Shown: in pieces, positions 52,122 through 59,999 of the stretch
How positions within the stretch are numbered: position 1 is the stretch's first letter
Layout: each line of letters opens with the position of its first letter
Position numbers and translations under genes: made by a program
The notes under the pieces: model-generated
What the model saw: only the letters and a program-made list of their open reading frames with translations
Told to the model about the DNA's origin: nothing
Databases searched by the model: none
Assembly (NCBI RefSeq): GCF_021545335.1
Contig: NZ_CP089312.1
Span: 8,184,001 to 8,248,000, forward strand
DNA from: Streptomyces sp. GQFP
GTDB taxonomy: Bacteria > Actinomycetota > Actinomycetes > Streptomycetales > Streptomycetaceae
DNA: 64,000 bases
Reading direction: 5' to 3'

Positions 52122-53795
52122 ATGAGCCAGCACTCCACCGCTCCGGCCCCGACCTCCACCAACGTCGCCGCCACCCCCGACTGGTGGCGCGACGCGGTCA
52201 TCTACCAGGTCTACCCCCGCAGCTTCGCCGACAGCAACGCCGACGGCATGGGCGACCTGGAAGGCGTACGCTCCCGCCTGCCGTACCTGCGCGACCTGGG
52301 CGTAGACGCCGTGTGGCTCAGCCCCTTCTACGCCTCCCCGCAGGCTGACGCCGGCTACGACGTCGCCGACTACCGGGCCGTGGACCCGATGTTCGGCAAC
52401 CTCCTGGACGCGGACGCCCTGATCCGCGACGCCCACGAACTGAACCTCAGGATCATCGTCGACCTGGTCCCCAACCACTCCTCCGACCAGCACGAGTGGT
52501 TCAAGCGTGCGGTAGCGGAGGGCTGCGGCTCACCGCTCCGGGACCGCTACCACTTCCGCCCCGGCAAGGGCGAGAACGGCGAACTCCCGCCCAACGACTG
52601 GGAGTCCGTCTTCGGCGGCCCGGCGTGGACGCGGATCACGGAACCGGACGGCACCCCGGGGGACTGGTACCTGCACCTCTTCGCGCCGGAGCAGCCCGAC
52701 TTCAACTGGGAACACCCGGCGGTGGGCGACGAGTTCCGCTCCGTCCTCCGCTTCTGGCTGGACATGGGCGTCGACGGATTCCGTATCGACGTCGCCCACG
52801 GCCTGGTGAAGGCGGAGGGCCTCCCGGACCTCGGAACCCACGACCAGGTCAAGCTTCTGGGCAACGATGTCATGCCGTTCTTCGACCAGGACGGCGTGCA
52901 CGCCATCTACCGCGAATGGCGCCTGATCCTCGACGAGTACGCGGGCGAGCGCATCTTCGTGGCCGAGGCCTGGACCCCGACCATCGAGCGTACGGCGAAC
53001 TACGTCCGCCCGGACGAACTCCACCAGGCGTTCAACTTCCAGTACCTGGCGACCTATTGGGACGCGACGGAACTGAAGAACGTCATCGACCGCACCTTGG
53101 ACGCGATGCGCCCGGTAGCCGCCCCCGCCACCTGGGTCCTGTCCAACCACGACGTGACCCGCCACGCCACCCGCTTCGCCAACGAGCCCGGCCTCGGCAC
53201 CCAGATCCGCCTCGCCGGAGACCGTGCCCTGGGCCTGCGCAGGGCACGCGCGGCGAGTCTGCTGATGCTGGCGCTCCCGGGTTCGGCGTACGTCTACCAG
53301 GGCGAGGAGTTGGGCCTCCCGGACGTCGTGGACCTTCCCGACGAGGTCCGTCAGGACCCGGCCTACTTCCGCGGCGCGGGCCAGGACGGCTTCCGCGACG
53401 GCTGCCGGGTCCCGATCCCGTGGACGCGAGAGGGCTCGTCGTACGGCTTCGGCACGGGCGGCAGCTGGCTTCCGCAGCCGGAGGAATGGGCCGAGCTGAG
53501 CGTGGAGGCACAGACCGGGGCGCCCGGCTCCACCTTGGAGCTGTACCGCACGGCACTCGCCGCCCGCCGCGAACACCCCGGCCTCGGCGCGGGCGACTCG
53601 GTGGAGTGGCTGAAGGCGCCGCAGGGCGTACTCGCCTTCCGCCGCGGCCAGTTCGTGTGCGCGGCGAACACGAGCGGCGAAGCGGTCACGATTCCGGCGT
53701 ACGGGGAGGTGCTGGTCGCCAGCGCCGAGGTGACCGTGGTGGCCGACGAGGCGAAGCTGCCGGCGGACACGACGGTGTGGTGGACGACGGCCTGA
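52122..53795 (+). CDS. aglA: Intracellular alpha-glucosidase (GH13)
   Basis: A 557-aa cytoplasmic oligo-1,4/1,6-type glucosidase that hydrolyses imported maltodextrins. The GH13 regions are 'DLVPNHSSDQHEWF', nucleophile Asp223 ('DGFRIDVAHG'), acid/base Glu282 ('VAEAW') and Asp344 ('LSNHDVTRH'). The QPDFNWEHP loop is typical of alpha-glucosidases. ATG 52122 has AAGGA at 4 nt and matches the S. coelicolor AglA start; ATG 52089 is less likely. The 3' end is partly duplicated at ~59786-59960. Confidence 0.93.
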   Translation: MSQHSTAPAPTSTNVAATPDWWRDAVIYQVYPRSFADSNADGMGDLEGVRSRLPYLRDLGVDAVWLSPFYASPQADAGYDVADYRAVDPMFGNLLDADALIRDAHELNLRIIVDLVPNHSSDQHEWFKRAVAEGCGSPLRDRYHFRPGKGENGELPPNDWESVFGGPAWTRITEPDGTPGDWYLHLFAPEQPDFNWEHPAVGDEFRSVLRFWLDMGVDGFRIDVAHGLVKAEGLPDLGTHDQVKLLGNDVMPFFDQDGVHAIYREWRLILDEYAGERIFVAEAWTPTIERTANYVRPDELHQAFNFQYLATYWDATELKNVIDRTLDAMRPVAAPATWVLSNHDVTRHATRFANEPGLGTQIRLAGDRALGLRRARAASLLMLALPGSAYVYQGEELGLPDVVDLPDEVRQDPAYFRGAGQDGFRDGCRVPIPWTREGSSYGFGTGGSWLPQPEEWAELSVEAQTGAPGSTLELYRTALAARREHPGLGAGDSVEWLKAPQGVLAFRRGQFVCAANTSGEAVTIPAYGEVLVASAEVTVVADEAKLPADTTVWWTTA

Positions 53796-53806
53796 GGCCG
53801 AACTCG

Positions 53807-53842
53807 TAGGGCCCGCCGCCCGGTTCGGGGCGGCGGGCCCTA
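53807..53842. terminator. aglA terminator
   Basis: 15-bp perfect arms (TAGGGCCCGCCGCCC and complement) with a 6-nt loop. It overlaps the stop of the convergent small gene, so it probably serves both directions. Confidence 0.88.
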
Positions 53843-54019
53843 CTGCGTTGCGACAGCCGAGGGGCCTTCCCGCTTCGCGTGGACGATCACAGCGGAAAGG
53901 GCGGTGGTGACGCCGAGGCTCCCCATCATGACCATGGCCACGCCGACCATGAAGCCGAGCACGGCGCCCAGGAAGTGGCGCCGGGAAACCGCCCAGTACA
54001 CCGGCGCCAGCAGAGTCAC
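53840..54019 (-). CDS. 59-aa membrane protein
   Basis: GTG 54019 has GGGGGAG at 6 nt, and the frame ends TAG inside the aglA terminator. The product has two hydrophobic segments: 'VTLLAPVYWAV', then 'FLGAVLGFMVGVAMVMMG' with 'SLGVTTALSAVIV', and a short basic tail. Coding character (third-position G/C) supports a real gene. The function is unknown; it is convergent with aglA. Confidence 0.6.
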   Translation of the reverse strand: MTLLAPVYWAVSRRHFLGAVLGFMVGVAMVMMGSLGVTTALSAVIVHAKREGPSAVATQ

Positions 54020-54116
54020 TCGGCTCCCCCCGAGTACTTTGCGGAGTCGTGGATCGGGCCGGCCCCGGAAGGCACTGCCGAAGCGTGCTTCGCGTGTGGG
54101 CCGCCCCGCTCGGATA

Positions 54117-54129
54117 TCAGGAAACCTGA
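54117..54129. promoter_or_regulatory. Operator-like palindrome, copy 1
   Basis: TCAGG-AAA-CCTGA. With copy 2 it also forms an extended GATATCAGGAA inverted repeat about 165 bp apart. Candidate binding site for the MarR protein at the end of the operon. Confidence 0.5.
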
Positions 54130-54284
54130 GAAAGAATTACGCCCACCGAGTGGGCCCCGTCAAGGCCGGTGCGGCAACTTTTCCCCGCCGAGGCGCCGGG
54201 TGGGTGGCGCCCGAGGAGCGACTCCGATACGTCTCGGCAACACCCTTGTCATCCGGCGTCGCCGTGTGCATCATCGTGGTCATC

Positions 54285-54299
54285 ATCAGGGTTCCTGAT
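54285..54299. promoter_or_regulatory. Operator-like palindrome, copy 2
   Basis: ATCAGG-GTT-CCTGAT, the same half-site and 3-nt centre as copy 1, 162 nt upstream of the binding-protein start. Confidence 0.5.
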
Positions 54300-54460
54300 A
54301 TCGGGCTCACTGTCCGGCCCTACCGGGACGCGAAGGAACCCGCCGCCCGCTTTCCCCTGCCGGTCCCGGCTTCCCCCGGCGACTCCAGCCGCCGGTTCCG
54401 GCTTCCCGAGCAGCTTCGCCACCCTCGGTTCCGCTCCCTCGACGTGCCCCGGAGGCATTC

Positions 54461-55789
54461 GTGAGTACACCCATGAGCACACCCGCGAACGGCAATTTGT
54501 CCCGAAGATCCATTATTCGGGGGACGGCCGGAGCCGCCGGTCTGTTCACCGTAGGCGGTCTGCTCACCGCCTGCGGCGGCATCAAGGAGTCCTCGGCGCA
54601 GACCGACTCGGTGCTCCGGATCGGTTACGTCTCGCCCAGCACAGGCTCGGCCGCGGGCTTCGGCGAGGCGAACGCGTTCCTGATGAAGAAGCTGCGGACC
54701 ACCTTCAAGGACGGGCTGCGGATCGGCGGCAAGAAGTACTCCGTCGAGATCATCGACCGCGACAGCCAGTCGAGTCCGCAGACCGCCGCGCAGGTCGCGG
54801 CCGACCTGATCAACAGCGAGAAGATCGATCTGATGCTCGTCACCTCCACCCCGGAGACGGTCAACCCCGTCGCCGACGCGTGCGAGGCGGCCAAGATCCC
54901 GTGTCTGTCGACCGCCGTGCCGTGGGAGGCCTGGTACTTCGGCCGCGGCGCCACGCCCGAGAAGCCGTTCACGTACACGTACCACTTCTTCATCGGCGTC
55001 GCGGAGCTCCATGCCGCGTACACCTCCCTGTGGACAAAGGGCGGGGTGGAGACCAACCGGCGGGTCGGCGTCATGTGGCCCAACGACCCCGACGGCAAGG
55101 CGATCCGGCAGGGGCTCGGACCCCAGCTGAAGAAGAGCGGGTTCACCATCGTCGACCCGGGGGCGTACGAGGACGGGACGAACGACTACTCGGCGCAGAT
55201 AGCGGCGTTCAAGAAGGCGGACGCGGAGATCTTCAACACCTTCCCGCTGCCGCCCGACTTCGCCACGTTCTGGAAGCAGGCCCGGCAGCAGGGCTACCGT
55301 CCACGCATCGCGAGCATCGCCAAGACCGGTCTCCTCCCCTCCCAGATCGAGGCGCTCGGCTCGCTCGGACACGGTCTCAGCGCCGGCTTCTGGTGGTCGC
55401 CCCAGTTCCCGTTCACCTCCACCCTCACCGACCAGACCGCCCGGCAACTGGCCGACGACTACGAGAAGTCGACGGGCAAGCAGTGGACCCAGGTCATCGG
55501 GTCCAACATGGCGCTCTTCGAGGCCGCGGTCCACGCCCTGAAGGCGACCTCCGACCCCAAGGACCGGACGGAACTGGCGGCCGCCCTCGGCAAGGCCAAG
55601 CTCACCACCGTCGCCGGGCCGCTGGACTTCACATCCGGGCCGGTGAAGAACGTGTCCACGGAGCCGCTGGTCATGGGGCAGTGGCGCAAGGCCACGGGGG
55701 GCAGCAAGTTCGCCGTCGAGCCGGTCATCGTCGACAACGGCGCCTTCCGCGAGATCCCGCTCGGAGGCGAACTTGAGCCCCTCCGCTGA
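54461..55789 (+). CDS. Liv-type ABC transporter substrate-binding lipoprotein
   Basis: A 442-aa solute-binding protein (Peripla_BP_6). The N-terminus carries a twin-arginine lipoprotein signal ('SRRSIIRGTAGAAGLF', lipobox 'LLTAC'). The core includes 'LRIGYVSPSTGSAAGFGEAN', 'DRDSQSSPQTAAQVAADLI' and 'RVGVMWPNDPDGKAIRQGL'. GTG 54461 has GGAGG at 5 nt. The ligand could be a branched-chain amino acid, an amide or another small polar compound. First gene of a five-gene operon. Confidence 0.9.
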   Translation: MSTPMSTPANGNLSRRSIIRGTAGAAGLFTVGGLLTACGGIKESSAQTDSVLRIGYVSPSTGSAAGFGEANAFLMKKLRTTFKDGLRIGGKKYSVEIIDRDSQSSPQTAAQVAADLINSEKIDLMLVTSTPETVNPVADACEAAKIPCLSTAVPWEAWYFGRGATPEKPFTYTYHFFIGVAELHAAYTSLWTKGGVETNRRVGVMWPNDPDGKAIRQGLGPQLKKSGFTIVDPGAYEDGTNDYSAQIAAFKKADAEIFNTFPLPPDFATFWKQARQQGYRPRIASIAKTGLLPSQIEALGSLGHGLSAGFWWSPQFPFTSTLTDQTARQLADDYEKSTGKQWTQVIGSNMALFEAAVHALKATSDPKDRTELAAALGKAKLTTVAGPLDFTSGPVKNVSTEPLVMGQWRKATGGSKFAVEPVIVDNGAFREIPLGGELEPLR

Positions 55790-56564
55790 GCCCGTGACCG
55801 ACACCGTGGGGACAGGGGAGGCCGCCCCGGCGACCGCCCCGGCCCCGCCGGTGCTCGCCGCGAACGGCATACACCGACGCTTCGGCAGCCTGGTCGTCCT
55901 CGAAGGCATCGACATCACCCTCGCCCCCGGCGAGGCCCTGGGCATCGTCGGCCCGAACGGCGCCGGAAAGACGACCCTGCTCGACATCCTCTCCGGGGCC
56001 CAGGCCCCGTCCGAGGGCAGCGTCACCTTCCAGGGTCAGGACGTGACCCGCTGGAAGGTCGACCGCCGCTGCCGCAGCGGCATCGGGCGCTCCCATCAGG
56101 TGCCGCGCCCCTTCACCGGCATGACGGCCTACGAGAACGTGCTGGTCGCCTCGGTGCAGGGCGGTTCGCACCGGCGCCGGGACGCGCAACAGCACGCCCT
56201 CGGCGTACTCGAGCGCTGCGGCATGCTCGGCAAGGCCAACCGGCCCGCCGCCGCGCTCACCCTGCTGGAACGCAAGCGGCTCGAAATGGCGCGGGCACTG
56301 GCGACCGATCCGCAGGTGCTGCTGCTGGACGAGATCGCCGGTGGCCTCACCGACGCCGAAACCGACGAACTGATCGCCACCATCCAGCAGTTGCGCGTCG
56401 ACGGCATCGCCATCGTCTGGATCGAGCACGTCATCCACGCGCTTCTGCGGGTGATCGACCGGCTGGTCTGTCTCGCGCAGGGCCGCGTCCTGGCCGAAGG
56501 CGAACCGGACGCCGTCATGTCCGACCCCCGGGTCGTCGAGGCCTACCTCGGGAGCGCGGCATGA
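55773..56564 (+). CDS. Liv-type ABC ATPase (LivG-like)
   Basis: A 263-aa ATPase. TTG 55773 with GGAGG at 5 nt overlaps the binding-protein gene by 17 bp. The Walker A is 'VGPNGAGKTTLLDILSG', the LivG-typical 'GIGRSHQVPRPFTGMTAYEN' follows, and the Walker B is 'VLLLDEIAGGLTDAE'. The usual LSGG signature is altered to 'LTLLERKRLEMARAL', a substitution seen in LivG proteins. Confidence 0.9.
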   Translation: MSPSAEPVTDTVGTGEAAPATAPAPPVLAANGIHRRFGSLVVLEGIDITLAPGEALGIVGPNGAGKTTLLDILSGAQAPSEGSVTFQGQDVTRWKVDRRCRSGIGRSHQVPRPFTGMTAYENVLVASVQGGSHRRRDAQQHALGVLERCGMLGKANRPAAALTLLERKRLEMARALATDPQVLLLDEIAGGLTDAETDELIATIQQLRVDGIAIVWIEHVIHALLRVIDRLVCLAQGRVLAEGEPDAVMSDPRVVEAYLGSAA

Positions 56565-57298
56565 CTCTGCTGTCGGTCGAGAACCTCGAAGTACGGCACG
56601 GCCTGCTGCGCGCCGTCCGCGACGTCTCCTTCGCCGTGGACGAGGGCGAGGTCGTGGCGGTGGTCGGGGCCAACGGTGCCGGAAAGTCCACCCTCATGCG
56701 GGCCGTCGCCGGAGCACACCAGCCGGCCGAGGGCCGTATCGGCCTGGACGACGTGGATGTGACGGCCCAGCGGGCCCACGACCGTGTCGCGGCCGGGATC
56801 GCCCTGGTCCCGGAGGGGCGCCGGCTCTTCGCCGACCTCACCGTGGAGGAGAACCTGCTGGTCGCGTCCCGGGTACGGCGCCCAGGACCGTGGGACCTGC
56901 CAGCCGTCGTGGCCGCCTTCCCGCTGCTCGACGGACTGCTGAAGCGGCGCGCCGGCAACCTGTCGGGCGGCGAGCAGCAAGCCGTGGCCATCGGCAGGGC
57001 GCTGATGACCAACCCCCGGCTGCTGCTGCTCGACGAGGTCTCACTGGGCCTCGCGCCCATCGTGGTCGACACCATCTACGACTCGCTCGGCACGATCCTC
57101 TCCGGCGGTACGACGGTGCTGCTGGTGGAACAGGACCTCGGCCGCGCCCTGGGGGTGGCCCGGCGCGTGCTGTGCATGCTCGAAGGCCGCGTCGTCCTGG
57201 ACGAACCCGCAGACGACGTCACCCGCGAACAGGTCGTCGAGGCGTACTTCGGGCTGAGCCGTGCCACAGCCGCAACCGTGCAGGAGGAGCCGGTATGA
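56561..57298 (+). CDS. Liv-type ABC ATPase (LivF-like)
   Basis: A 245-aa ATPase: Walker A 'VGANGAGKSTLMRAVAG', LivF-typical 'ALVPEGRRLFADLTVEENLL', signature 'LSGGEQQAVAIGRAL', Walker B 'LLLLDEVSLGLAPIVV'. ATGA overlap with the LivG-like gene and with the permease. It pairs with the LivG-like subunit. Confidence 0.93.
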   Translation: MTLLSVENLEVRHGLLRAVRDVSFAVDEGEVVAVVGANGAGKSTLMRAVAGAHQPAEGRIGLDDVDVTAQRAHDRVAAGIALVPEGRRLFADLTVEENLLVASRVRRPGPWDLPAVVAAFPLLDGLLKRRAGNLSGGEQQAVAIGRALMTNPRLLLLDEVSLGLAPIVVDTIYDSLGTILSGGTTVLLVEQDLGRALGVARRVLCMLEGRVVLDEPADDVTREQVVEAYFGLSRATAATVQEEPV

Positions 57299-58167
57299 AC
57301 TGGATCAACGCCATCGTGCAGGGCGTCATGCTCGGCGGCCTCTACGCGCTCTTCGCCTGCGGCCTGTCCCTGATGTTCGGCGTCATGCGGACCGTCAACC
57401 TGAGCCATGGCGACCTCGCGGTCCTCGGGGCGTTCCTCGTCGCGGCGCTGGCCGCCGCCGTCGGCATCAGCCCGTTCTTCGCGGTACTGCTGGTCCTGCC
57501 CGTGATGGGCCTGGTCGGAGTGGCGTTGCAGCGGGGCATCCTCAGCAAGGCGCTGCGCACCGGCGAGATGTCGTCGATGCTGGCCACCTTCGGCCTCGCC
57601 ATCGTGCTGCAGAACGTACTGCTGGAGATCTTCAGCGCCGACTCCCGCTCCCTGGACGTCGGTTCGCTGTCCACGTCCGGTCTCCAGCTCGGGTCGTCGG
57701 TCAGCATCCCGTACCTCGGTGTGCTGACCGTGGCGGTGGCCGTCACGCTGCTCGGCGGGCTCCAACTGCTGCTGGCCCGTACGGGCATCGGCCGGGCGAT
57801 CCGCGCCACCGCCGCCGACGCGGACACCGCCGAGCTGGTCGGGATCGACAGCCGCCGGGTGTACGCCTGGGCCGCCGCCATCGCCGTCGCCACCGCCGGT
57901 CTGGCGGGAGCGTTCTTCGCGATGCGGTCGTCGTTCAGCCCGTCCATGGGGCCGACCCAGCTGCTGTTCGCCTTCGAGGTCGTCGTGATCGGAGGGCTCG
58001 GTTCACTGTGGGGGACGCTCGTCGGGGGCATGGTCCTCGGCGTCGCCCAGACGGTCGGCGCGCAGGTGGATCCGCGCTTCTCCATCGTCGCCGGACACGC
58101 GGTGTTCCTCGCGGTCCTGGCCTTCCGCCCGCAGGGACTGCTCGGCATGAGAAGGAGCCGCACATGA
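57295..58167 (+). CDS. Liv-type ABC permease (LivH-like)
   Basis: A 290-aa inner-membrane permease with about eight helices: 'GVMLGGLYALFACGLSLMFG' and the conserved 'RTVNLSHGDLAVLGAF', plus 'VGIDSRRVYAWAAAIAVATA' and the ATPase-contact 'GGLGSLWGTLVGG'. It overlaps both neighbours by 4 bp. Confidence 0.93.
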   Translation: MNWINAIVQGVMLGGLYALFACGLSLMFGVMRTVNLSHGDLAVLGAFLVAALAAAVGISPFFAVLLVLPVMGLVGVALQRGILSKALRTGEMSSMLATFGLAIVLQNVLLEIFSADSRSLDVGSLSTSGLQLGSSVSIPYLGVLTVAVAVTLLGGLQLLLARTGIGRAIRATAADADTAELVGIDSRRVYAWAAAIAVATAGLAGAFFAMRSSFSPSMGPTQLLFAFEVVVIGGLGSLWGTLVGGMVLGVAQTVGAQVDPRFSIVAGHAVFLAVLAFRPQGLLGMRRSRT

Positions 58168-59189
58168 CCACCGCATCACCGATGGCCACCGCCACCGCCA
58201 CCGCCACCATCCACCGGTGGACCCCCGTCTCCCGTACGGCGTCCGGTGCCCTGACCGCCCTGCTGTTCGCCCTGGCGTTCGCCCCCTTCGCCTTCACGCC
58301 CGAGGTGACCGCGAAGCTGACGACCCTGTTCGTCCTCGTCATCGTCGCGGCCATGTGGAACGCGCTGGCGGGCTACGCCGGTCTGGTCTCCGTCGGCCAG
58401 CAGGGCTTCATCGGCCTCGGCGCGTACGGAGTCTTCCTCTTCGTCGACCGCGGCGTCAGCCCCTTTCTCGCGGTCGTCCTGGCGGCCCTGCTCGCGGGTG
58501 CCGTCGCCGTCCCCACCTCGCTGCTCGCGTTCCGGCTCACCGGTGGTCAGTTCGCCATCGGCATGTGGGCGATCGCGGAGTTCTTCCGGCTGGTCGTGGT
58601 GAACACGCCTTCGCTGGGCGGCGGTTCCGGCCGCTCGCTCACCGATCTGTCGGCCACCGATCCGGCGGTGCGGCAGGCCCAGGTGTACTGGCTCGCCCTG
58701 GCGCTGATGAGTGTGCTGCTGCTGGCCGTGTTCGTGCTGTTGCGCAGCAGGCTGGGGGCTTCGCTGGAGGCGATCCGTGACGACCCGGTGGGCGCGGCGT
58801 CCGTCGGGGTACGGGTCACCTCGGCGAAACGGCTGGTCTTCGTCCTGGCGGCGGTGGGCGGTGCCGCGGCCGGTGGGCTCACCCTCGCGAGCACCCTGCG
58901 GGTGCAGCCGGACTCCATCTTCGGGGTCCAGTGGTCCGCGTACATGATCTTCATGGTGGTCATCGGCGGCCTCGGAACCTTCGAGGGACCGATCATCGGA
59001 GCGATCGTGTTCTTCCTGGTGCAGGACTGGTTCGGGAACGACGGAGGCACCTGGTACCTGATCGGGCTCGGCGCCCTCGCCATCGGGATGACGCTGTGGA
59101 TGCCCCATGGGCTGTGGGGTACCGTGGCTCGCCGACGTGACCTGGAACTACTACCTGTCGGCTATCGGGTGCGGACACCGGTCGTCTGA
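58164..59189 (+). CDS. Liv-type ABC permease (LivM-like)
   Basis: A 341-aa inner-membrane permease: 'WNALAGYAGLVSVGQQGFIG' is the LivM hallmark, followed by 'AIRDDPVGAASVGVRVTSAK' and 'VVIGGLGTFEGPIIGAIVFF'. The N-terminus has a Thr/Ala-rich run. It partners the LivH-like subunit and is followed after 54 bp by the MarR regulator. Confidence 0.93.
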   Translation: MTTASPMATATATATIHRWTPVSRTASGALTALLFALAFAPFAFTPEVTAKLTTLFVLVIVAAMWNALAGYAGLVSVGQQGFIGLGAYGVFLFVDRGVSPFLAVVLAALLAGAVAVPTSLLAFRLTGGQFAIGMWAIAEFFRLVVVNTPSLGGGSGRSLTDLSATDPAVRQAQVYWLALALMSVLLLAVFVLLRSRLGASLEAIRDDPVGAASVGVRVTSAKRLVFVLAAVGGAAAGGLTLASTLRVQPDSIFGVQWSAYMIFMVVIGGLGTFEGPIIGAIVFFLVQDWFGNDGGTWYLIGLGALAIGMTLWMPHGLWGTVARRRDLELLPVGYRVRTPVV

Positions 59190-59243
59190 CCTCGACGACG
59201 GTCTCGCCCGATCTCACCGACGACCGACCAAGAGGTGCGAACG

Positions 59244-59750
59244 ATGGCGGAGGCAGCCGATCGGGACCCGACTCCGGGTCCGCCTCCAGGCGCGGATCCC
59301 GATCCGGACCCCGAGGGTCACAAGGGCCCGCTGACGATCTATCTCGTCAAGCAGCTCGAACTGGCCATCCGCTCCTTCATGGACGAGGCCCTGCGCCCGT
59401 ACGGGCTCACGACGTTCCAGTACACGGCCCTGACCGTGCTTCAGCACCGAGGCGGGCTCTCCTCCGCCCAGTTGGCCCGCCGCTCCTTCGTCAGACCCCA
59501 GACGATGCACGAGATGGTGCGCTCGCTGGAGGAGCGTGGGCTGATCGAGCGCGCCCATACCCCGGGGAACCGGCGGATCATGGAGGCCCGGCTGACGCGG
59601 GAGGGGGCGGAACTGCTGGCGGCGTGCGCACCGGCGGTGCAGAAGCTGGAGGACCGGTTGCTGCTCGACATGCCGGAGAACCGGCGGTCCGCGTTCCGCC
59701 AGGGCCTGGAGGACGGGCTCGCTTCCCTTACGGAACGGAACCACGGCTGA
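59244..59750 (+). CDS. MarR-family regulator
   Basis: A 168-aa protein. A proline/aspartate-rich N-terminus (1-25) is followed by a winged-helix MarR domain: 'YGLTTFQYTALTVLQHRGGL', 'SSAQLARRSFVRPQTMHEMV' then 'RSLEERGLIERAHTPGNRR'. AGAGG at 8 nt supports ATG 59244. As last gene of the Liv-type operon it probably controls it through the TCAGG-N3-CCTGA palindromes at 54117 and 54285, binding the imported compound or a relative. Confidence 0.88.
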   Translation: MAEAADRDPTPGPPPGADPDPDPEGHKGPLTIYLVKQLELAIRSFMDEALRPYGLTTFQYTALTVLQHRGGLSSAQLARRSFVRPQTMHEMVRSLEERGLIERAHTPGNRRIMEARLTREGAELLAACAPAVQKLEDRLLLDMPENRRSAFRQGLEDGLASLTERNHG

Positions 59751-59785
59751 CGACCCGGATCCAAGCCGTCGGCGGAGGATCCGCG

Positions 59786-59970
59786 AGGTGCAGACGGGTG
59801 CGCTCGGCTCCACCCTGGAGCTGTACCGCGCCGCCCGAGGAGGCGAAGCCGCCGGTGGTCACGACCGTGCGGTGGACCACGGTCCGAGAACCCCACAAGG
59901 CCGACTCTCGCAGGTGGCTACGGGGCAGAACCCTGGGGCCCCGCCCGGTTGGGCGGCGGGCCCTGCTGCG
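59786..59970 (+). pseudogene. Remnant of an aglA-like 3' end
   Basis: Translated segments 'VQTGALGSTLELYRAA' and, in another frame, 'EEAKPPVVTTVRWTT' match AglA 'AQTGAPGSTLELYRTA' and 'DEAKLPADTTVWWTT', with the intervening ~170 bp deleted. The trailing GCGGCGGGCCCT hairpin arm also matches the aglA terminator. A decayed duplicate left on the far side of the Liv-type operon. Confidence 0.75.
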
Positions 59971-59999
59971 GTCACTCGTGGACACCGGCTTGCTCCCGG

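Larger units (their letters stand above)
54020..54460. other. Regulatory gap upstream of the Liv-type operon
   Basis: No gene is supported in this 440-bp stretch. It holds the two TCAGG-N3-CCTGA palindromes listed separately and presumably the operon promoter. Confidence 0.6.

Noticed and set aside
53879..54464. Plus-strand frames upstream of the Liv-type operon
   Set aside because: They overlap the better-supported minus-strand 59-aa gene and regulatory palindromes, and have no ribosome-binding site.
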